Source: Datura wrightii
Lineage: Eukaryota; Streptophyta; Magnoliopsida; Solanales; Solanaceae
Assembly (NCBI GenBank): GCA_035772735.1
Contig: JASDFA010000001.1
Location: 55,629,001 to 55,693,000, forward strand
Length of the DNA stretch: 64,000 nt
Reading direction: 5' to 3'
The notes beneath the pieces are model-generated. The model was not told where the DNA came from and did no database searches. It was given only the letters and a program-made list of their open reading frames with translations. The translations under genes and the position numbers were made by a program. Below are positions 57,749-64,000 of the stretch, piece after piece. Each line of letters opens with the position of its first letter. Position 1 is the first letter of the stretch.

Positions 57749-59371
57749 TGATGAAGGGCGTACTCATGCACTTCATAGACATATTTTGCTTATACTTTAC
57801 TATGTTTTGAGAATAAATTATGTGTGTTTGCATGTGTTTATATTATATATTTGTGAAAATTATCTAACACATTTGATTAGATGTTTTCAGGGCTAAAAAG
57901 GATGGATTTGAATGTATTTGAGGCTTACGGAATGAAGATGAAAAGAAGCTGAAGTCGTGGGCAAAGGTTGAGTTTAGAAGATACAGAAATAGTGTATCTG
58001 ACGGGTTGAGGGAATGACTCATTATGTCTGGTAATGAGTCGTGAAGTCAGTCGTGGAGACTAAGAAGAGAAATTTTGAGAAAAATCCAGGGAAGGTAACG
58101 GAAGACATCATGAATCATCAGGTGTTGGCACGATTCATTGTGAGAGCATTGGTAGGAATTGTCAGGTACACTGGAATTTTGGAGAGTTAGACCACGAGGG
58201 GCCTAACGACTCGTGCCCATGCAAAATGAGTCCTTAGGTGACTCATTGCCACAACTGGCGACGCGACATGGAGGATGCGGAAAAGGAAGGTGCAATTCGG
58301 CAAGGCTTCCAAAATGGGGAAAAAGTGGATTTCCTACTTCAACTTAGAAAAGGAAAATTAAATCCCTAGACAAATTCATCAAGGAATGTGGAAAGCATCT
58401 AACTACTGTAAATACCCTTTATTTTCATGTAATAGCTATCAAGTGTTAAGAATCACGCTTTAGAACCAAGTTTGAAATCGAGTTTCAAATTCAAAATTCT
58501 TCAAGTAGGATTAGAGTTTTAAGTCTCAAGTCTTTCGTTACAAGTTTGGTGTCTTACGTTTGGAATTTTGAGACGATTGTTGAATTGTTCTTCTTTATTG
58601 TTGCAATAATCAAGTGAGTTTCTTCCTATCAACGTTGTAAGTATCGATGTTTGCTTCTATTTATGAAATCTATTAATTTACTCATAAACATGATAGGATA
58701 AAACCACCACAACTAGGATTGTGGGAACCATGACAAATTAACACACATAGGTAAAATACTTAGTGATTCTTGAACGGAGTTTATGCATGTATTGTTTCTT
58801 CCTTCGTTTTAATTCATTTTAACGGGTGAAAACGTTAGAACTTGCCTTATTCTTACTTACCATAACGAAGAAGTAAAGAATGGGAAAAGGGATTAACAAT
58901 GGATATTTGAGGCTACCAACCCTCATCTAATAGCTTGATCTTTTTCGGGGTTAGCTAATCCGATATTAAGGGTAAGGGTCAATTAAAGTACACCCGTAGA
59001 CGGACCAAGTTGCGTGGTGAAAATCATCCAGATGGGGACCAACCATTTAGGTGAACCTAACTTACTTATATTGCATATTAAGCACCGGAATAGATCACTA
59101 GTATAAAATGCCTTGTGGTTATGAAGTCATGTGGAACACTTACCCTAGTTAATTGCAATAATATGGATACAACAATAAATTTCTCAAAATACTTATTCAT
59201 TACTTTTACGAATTTCCCCTCTTAGGAAATAATTAACTAAAAAGCTTAAGCACTAGCGTTCTTCTACATCCTTCCGTATTCTCTGTGGGGTCGACCCCAA
59301 CCTCTAGTTGGGTTTTTTATTGACAACGTCCACTTCATACTTCGTAAGGAGGTGTGGTTTGAGCGTTATCA
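57749..59371 (+). repeat. E13 5' LTR, 1.6 kb
   Basis: TGATGAAGGGCGTACTCATG to GAGCGTTATCA. A TATA-like tatattatatattt lies at 57839-57852. gactcatt/acgactcgtg motifs lie at 57990-58260. The LTR ends with the conserved tgtggggtcgaccccaacct stretch (59284-59303), which includes the palindrome GGGGTCGACCCC. No gene. Confidence 0.93.
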
Positions 59372-61602
59372 AAAAGTGGCGCTGTTGACGGGGAGTACGG
59401 TTTAGGATTAGATTAATTGCTTGTGTTTAACTTTTAGTCTTTATTTCCTATTTTTTTGTTTTTCTTTTATTTTTTGACGTGTCACAGGGCAACGTGGTGA
59501 AACAAGCGGCCAAGATGTGACCACGATCTTAACAGGTATCTTTATGAAGTCTGAGTAATCAAGATACTTGTGTTGTGCCGCGATGTTAAATCAGACTCTA
59601 CTTGGGAGGAAACCCAAGATAATGTTTTTATTTTTTATGTATTTGTTCAAGTGTGCAGGTGATAGGTCATAATTTTCAATAAAGATTGAGCTTAAATATT
59701 GAAGACAAGGAGTAGAGGCCAACAGAGTTCTTCTTGCACTCTATTACTTTATGCTTATTTGTTTTAGCACTAGGGACAGTGTAACTAATTAAGTGTGGGG
59801 TGGGAGAAGTGAACTTCATATTACCATGCATTCCTTAATTGCTAAATTTGTGCATGGTAGGCCACGTTTTTGTGGAATTTATGACTTATATTGCGTGCTT
59901 GTTGGTTTGTAGTATTTTATTTTAGTTTTATTTTATTTTGGGTTACTCTGGTTTTTGTTTTCGGTACTTTTCCGGTGAATAGTCCCTTAGAACCGACTAG
60001 AGAGTCTAGATTTTTTATTTTTTATTTTAGTCATTGAGTCATGACTTTGCCCGATGATGGATGGATGACAACCGTCTTAAGGGTAAATTAGTCATTAGGA
60101 AGAACAAGAACTTGGATCCTATGAATGCTAGGTGCTTCACTCTAGATATCATTGGGACTTTATTTAATTCACTCAAAAATGCATGAAAAAGGAAGAAACA
60201 CCTAGTCTTTTTGAAATTGACTCTTATACTTGAAAAAAATGGGCTTAATTATGTTATGCTTGAAATATGAATATATGTGTTTATGTGATCTTGATTTCCA
60301 TTGTTAAACCATTTTGTGCCAATGTGTGAGGAATTATTTTTGATATACTCCATGCTTGTAAATTGATGTCTAGAACTTGCCCTGTGTGTGTGTAAAACAA
60401 AATATGAATTATGGATTTAGGAAGTGATACAGGCATTTCTTTGATAGCCTTATTTTTATCCTATTTTACCTACCTTGATTGTAATTATCCTAGTTAGCCA
60501 AGTTGAGTCTTAGCCTATTCTTTTGATAGTCATATTATAAGCTTGAATCCCTTTTTGTTCTATTGACTTATATTTGATCCAAATGACTCCTAGAGCACTT
60601 TAATGAATTATTTTTGTATGAAAGGAGCATAATTAGAGAAGTGAGGGGAAAAGATAAAAAGTGTGGTGAATTGGAAAAAAAGAAAAAGGTGAAATTTTGC
60701 TAAACAAGGAGGGTGATTTTTAGTGGGAAAACAAAAAGAAGATAGAGCTTTCAAAAATTGAAGATTTACCGATTAATTGTACCCATTTGTTTACAATGAA
60801 CCTATTTTGGCCTGGTCCTTCCTTGGATATTTTGAACCTCATCATAAGAAAAAATTCTTGAGGGTGGCTAGAGTAGGGGTGCGTAAAGGGTGGGAACGAA
60901 AGAAGAAAAAAATGTGTGTGAATGAGCCAAATGATGAAAATAAAAATCCCCACTAGTCACCTAAGTTGAAAAATTTAAAAATACGGAGGTATAAGGAGAA
61001 AATTTTGGAAATTGAAGAATGAGCTAAAATCGAAAGTGTTGTGAAGTATTAAAGTGCTTAGGGAGCTTAGTCAATATCTTGGTCAAATAGTTGCTACCCA
61101 TCCCTTAGTCTACATTACAACCAAAATTAATGTCCTAATTGATCCTTGATTCATAATTCTATATTAGCGGAGTATTATACTAAGGGCAAGCCTATGGGTC
61201 GTCGTATGCATGTATGTTGAGTTTTTTTGTGAGAGTGAGCAGAAATTATTTTATTTATTGCCAAGTTAATCTTATTACATATCTTGTGTGAAGACGGGCA
61301 TCTCTCCAAATTGTGAGGGGCACGATGGTAAGAATTTGGTAAATCTTGATTGCTAAATTACATATGATTCATGTTGGCCCAAAATATGTCATGATGAGTT
61401 AGTTTCAAAAGCTATGTGATTTCGAACTTTGACATCTTAATACTGAACCTATATGCATGCGAGTGAGTTATTTGAGCTTCATTTATTTGTCTCATGATCC
61501 TAAGTGTAAGTAGACCTATTCTTAGGATGAATATTGTGCTTAATTGTTAGAAGGGAAGTAGTAGATTGTTCGAGGATGAACAATGCTTTAAGTGTGGGGT
61601 GT
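59372..61602 (+). other. E13 interior: primer site and fused untranslated regions
   Basis: TGGCGCTGTTGACGGGGA (59377-59394) is an Athila-type primer site. Within 210 bp comes a 17-nt sequence, gcgatgttaaatcagac (59580-59596), that in E8 lies just after integrase (26795-26811, minus). Further shared blocks follow in the same order at about 59766-59800, 60787-60825 and 61110-61160. The whole gag-pol region is therefore missing between leader and 3' untranslated region. A stem TTGTTC-GAGGAT-GAACAA (61566-61583) and the purine-rich aagtgtggggtgt (61590-61602) precede the right LTR. Confidence 0.85.
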
Positions 61603-63210
61603 TGATGATGGGCGTACTCACGCACTTGATAGACATATTTTGCCCGTACTTTACTATGTTTATAGAACAGATTATGTGTGTTTGCATGTGTTTATATTGT
61701 ATATTTGTGAAAGTTAGCTAACGCATGTGATTAGATGTTTTCAGGTATAAAAACGATGGATTTGAATGTATTTGAGGCTTATGAAATGAAGATGAAAAGA
61801 AGCTGAAGTCGTGGGCAAGGGTTGAGTTTGGAAGATGCAGAAACAGTATACCTGACGGGTTGAGGGAATGACTCATTACATCTAGTAACGAGTCGTGAAG
61901 TCAGTCATGGAGACTGAGAAGAAATTTTGAGAAAAATCTAGTGAAGGTAACGAAAGACATCACAAATCGTCAAGTGTTGGCACAACTCATTGTGAGAGCA
62001 CTGGTAGGAACCGTCAGGTGCACTGGAATTTTGTAGATTGACCACGAGGGGCCAAATGACTCGTGTCCATGCACAATGAGTCGTTAGGTGATCTGTTGCC
62101 ACAACTGGCAATGTGTCATAGAGGACGCACCAAAGGAAGGTGCGACGTGACAAGGCTTCCAAAACAGGAAAAAAGTTGATTCCTACTTCAACTAGGAAAA
62201 GGAAAATTAAATCCCGAGCCAAATTCATCAAGGAATGAGGAAAGCATCTAACTACTCTAAATACCCTTTATTTTCATGTAATAACTATCAAGTGTTAAGA
62301 ATCATGCTTTAGAACCAAGTTTCAACTTCAAATTTCTTCAAGTAGGATTAGAGTTTAAAGTCTCAAGTCTTTAGATACAAGTTTGGTTTCTTACGTTTGG
62401 AACTTCGAGACGATTGTTGAATTGTTCTTCTTTATTGTTGCAATAATCAAGTGAGTTTCTTCCTATCAACGTTGTAAGTATTAATTTTTTCTTCTATTTA
62501 TAAAATCTATTAATTTACTTATAAACATGATAGGCTAAAACGACCACAACAAGGGTTGTGGGAACCATGACAAATTAACACACATAGGTAAAATACTTAG
62601 TGATTCTTGAATGGAGTTTATGCATGTATTGTTTCTTCCTTCGTTTTAAATCATTTTTAACGGGTGAAAATGTTAGAACTTGCCTTATTATTACTTACCG
62701 GATCAAGGAAGTAAAGAATGGGAAAAGGGATTAACAATGGAGATTTGAGGCTACCAACCCTCATCTAATAGCTTGAACTTGTCCGGGGATAGCTAATCCG
62801 ATATTAAGGGTAAGGGTCAATTAAAGTACACCCGTAGACAGACCAAGTTGCGTGGTGAAAATCATCTTGATAGGGGACCAACCATTTAGATGAACCTAAC
62901 TTACCGATATTGCATGCTAAGCACCGGAATAGATCACTAGTATAAAATGCCTTGTGGTTATGAAGTCATGGGGAACACTTACCCTAGTTAATTGCAATAA
63001 TTTGGATACAACAATCAATTTCTCAAAATAATTATTTATTACTTTTACAAATCCCCCCTATTAGGAAATAATTAACGAAAAACCTTAAGCACTAGCGTTC
63101 TTCTACATCCTTCCATATTCTCTGTGGGATCGACCCCAACCTCTAGTTGGGTTCTTTATTTACAACAGTCGCTTCATACTTTGTAAGGAGGTGTGGTTTG
63201 AGCGTTATCA
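61603..63210 (+). repeat. E13 3' LTR, 1.6 kb
   Basis: TGATGATGGGCGTACTCACG to GAGCGTTATCA, collinear with the left LTR with scattered substitutions and few indels. Palindromic motifs at 61860-62110. No gene. Confidence 0.93.
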
Positions 63211-64000
63211 TATGTGAAATGTACTGAGTATGCAAGGTAGGTAAAACGGACATTTTAAAAGTAAAGCAAACTCATAAATAGACATAGAAGAAGGACGTCA
63301 TGCTTGCATCTAAAATCTTCGTAATAAAACATAAGGCTCAAGACTTTCAAATTTTTCATAAATCCTTCATTATCATAATTGTAAATAACTTTATCATAAT
63401 ATAACTTGAGCCAATAACATAAACATAAAAATGCATAAAACATGCGGCACAATGGGAGGACTCGTCATAACCGACACCATCATGGTAGAGCTTTCATGAT
63501 GCCTCACTGTCTCGCGTAAGTGAGCAGAGCCGACCCTGGCTTGCCAGGCGAGGGTCGTGCATAAGGCGTGATATCACATTTGAGGGGATCATTATCATTA
63601 CATAATAACATTTACAACCCACGGTGGCACGTGGTTATGAGACACCGACGTAGTTCTTTGCATGTCGGGCTGCTCGGTGCTAGACACGGCCCCCAAAACA
63701 TGCATATAGGCTCATACATAAATCATTAACATCATGCATAAAGTTCATTGGCTAAGATATAACATTCATCATCATTGATCCCCTTTAAAACATGCTTAGC
63801 CAAGAATCAAGGCCTTCTTTATCGACCAACATCATAAATTGATAAATCAAGAAATTTGTTTCATAAATCATAAATCATAAATCATTCTTCATCATGTGGG
63901 CATTTCCCAATGCTTCATCATACTCAATTCCTTCAAAATATGCTCATAAACATGGGTAAGTTGGATTCATGCATTTCCACAATCAATAAATTTAAAATAA
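63211..64000 (-). repeat. E11 5' LTR, outer part
   Basis: Resumes the LTR interrupted at 57748 and runs off the window. It is the reverse complement of the region found in E9 LTRs at 46700-47300 (ggaggactcgtcataaccga, ggtggcacgtggttatgaga). Non-coding. Confidence 0.85.

Larger units (their letters stand above)
57749..63210 (+). mobile_element. E13: non-autonomous Athila-like element (gag-pol deleted)
   Basis: A 5.46-kb plus-strand element with LTRs 57749-59371 and 61603-63210 and a 2.2-kb non-coding interior. The flanking duplication is tacgt/tatgt (63211-63215), one transition apart; removing it rejoins the chromovirus LTR sequence (gcggtcagtacg / tgaaatgtactgagtatgc). The Athila-type primer site follows the left LTR and a purine-rich tract precedes the right LTR. 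No gag or pol remains, so it would need proteins from an Athila relative such as E8's lineage. Confidence 0.93.

Overview
This is a stretch of plant nuclear DNA, almost certainly pericentromeric or other heterochromatic sequence. It is built almost entirely of nested, decayed LTR retrotransposons. I found no intact protein-coding gene and no host gene, tRNA, rRNA or CRISPR array. The Ty3/gypsy lineages present (chromodomain-bearing Tekay/Del chromoviruses and an Athila/Tat-like group), the initiator-Met-tRNA and Athila-type primer binding sites and the style of the LTRs point to a flowering plant. I think a member of the Solanaceae is most likely, but that is an inference and not something the sequence proves.

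Layout, left to right. E1 is a minus-strand chromovirus (1-2273 and 12456-16999: integrase, RNase H, RT, protease, gag, leader, 5' LTR). It is split inside its RT by E2 (2274-12455), a plus-strand element with two very large LTRs of about 4.4 kb around a 1.3 kb internal region that holds only a gag relic. E1 itself sits in a short LTR fragment E3 (17000-17233), which abuts the 3' LTR of E4 (17234-19122), a minus-strand chromovirus reduced to part of its pol. Then come LTR fragments E5 (19123-19687, minus) and E6 (about 20180-22000, plus), and E7 (about 22001-24430), a degenerate open reading region of the 'putative plant transposon protein' type.

E8 (about 24490-29453) is a minus-strand Athila-like element with pol remnants and no gag. 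Its 5' LTR was hit by E9 (29454-47540 with interruptions), a plus-strand chromovirus whose gag-pol body runs from 40539 to 45617. E9's 5' LTR holds E10 (31014-40011), another plus-strand chromovirus with matched LTRs and a composite interior. E9's 3' LTR is broken at 47540 by E11 (47541 to beyond 64000), a minus-strand chromovirus. E11 carries a solo LTR, E12 (53963-56325), in gag, and a 5.5 kb non-autonomous Athila derivative, E13 (57749-63210), in its 5' LTR.

Four insertions (E2, E10, E12, E13) have recognisable 5-bp target-site duplications and TG...CA ends, so the order of events can be read: E8 before E9, E9 before E10 and E11, E11 before E12 and E13, and E4 before E3 before E1 before E2. 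All coding regions are broken by stops, frameshifts or deletions. Many stops fall where a CAG, CGA or TGG codon is expected, as cytosine deamination in methylated DNA would produce. The most interesting signals are in the non-coding parts: a 39-bp (13-codon) minisatellite in the giant LTRs, palindrome-rich blocks shared by unrelated LTR families, conserved stem-loops in the chromovirus LTRs, and the block-by-block kinship of E13 with E8.
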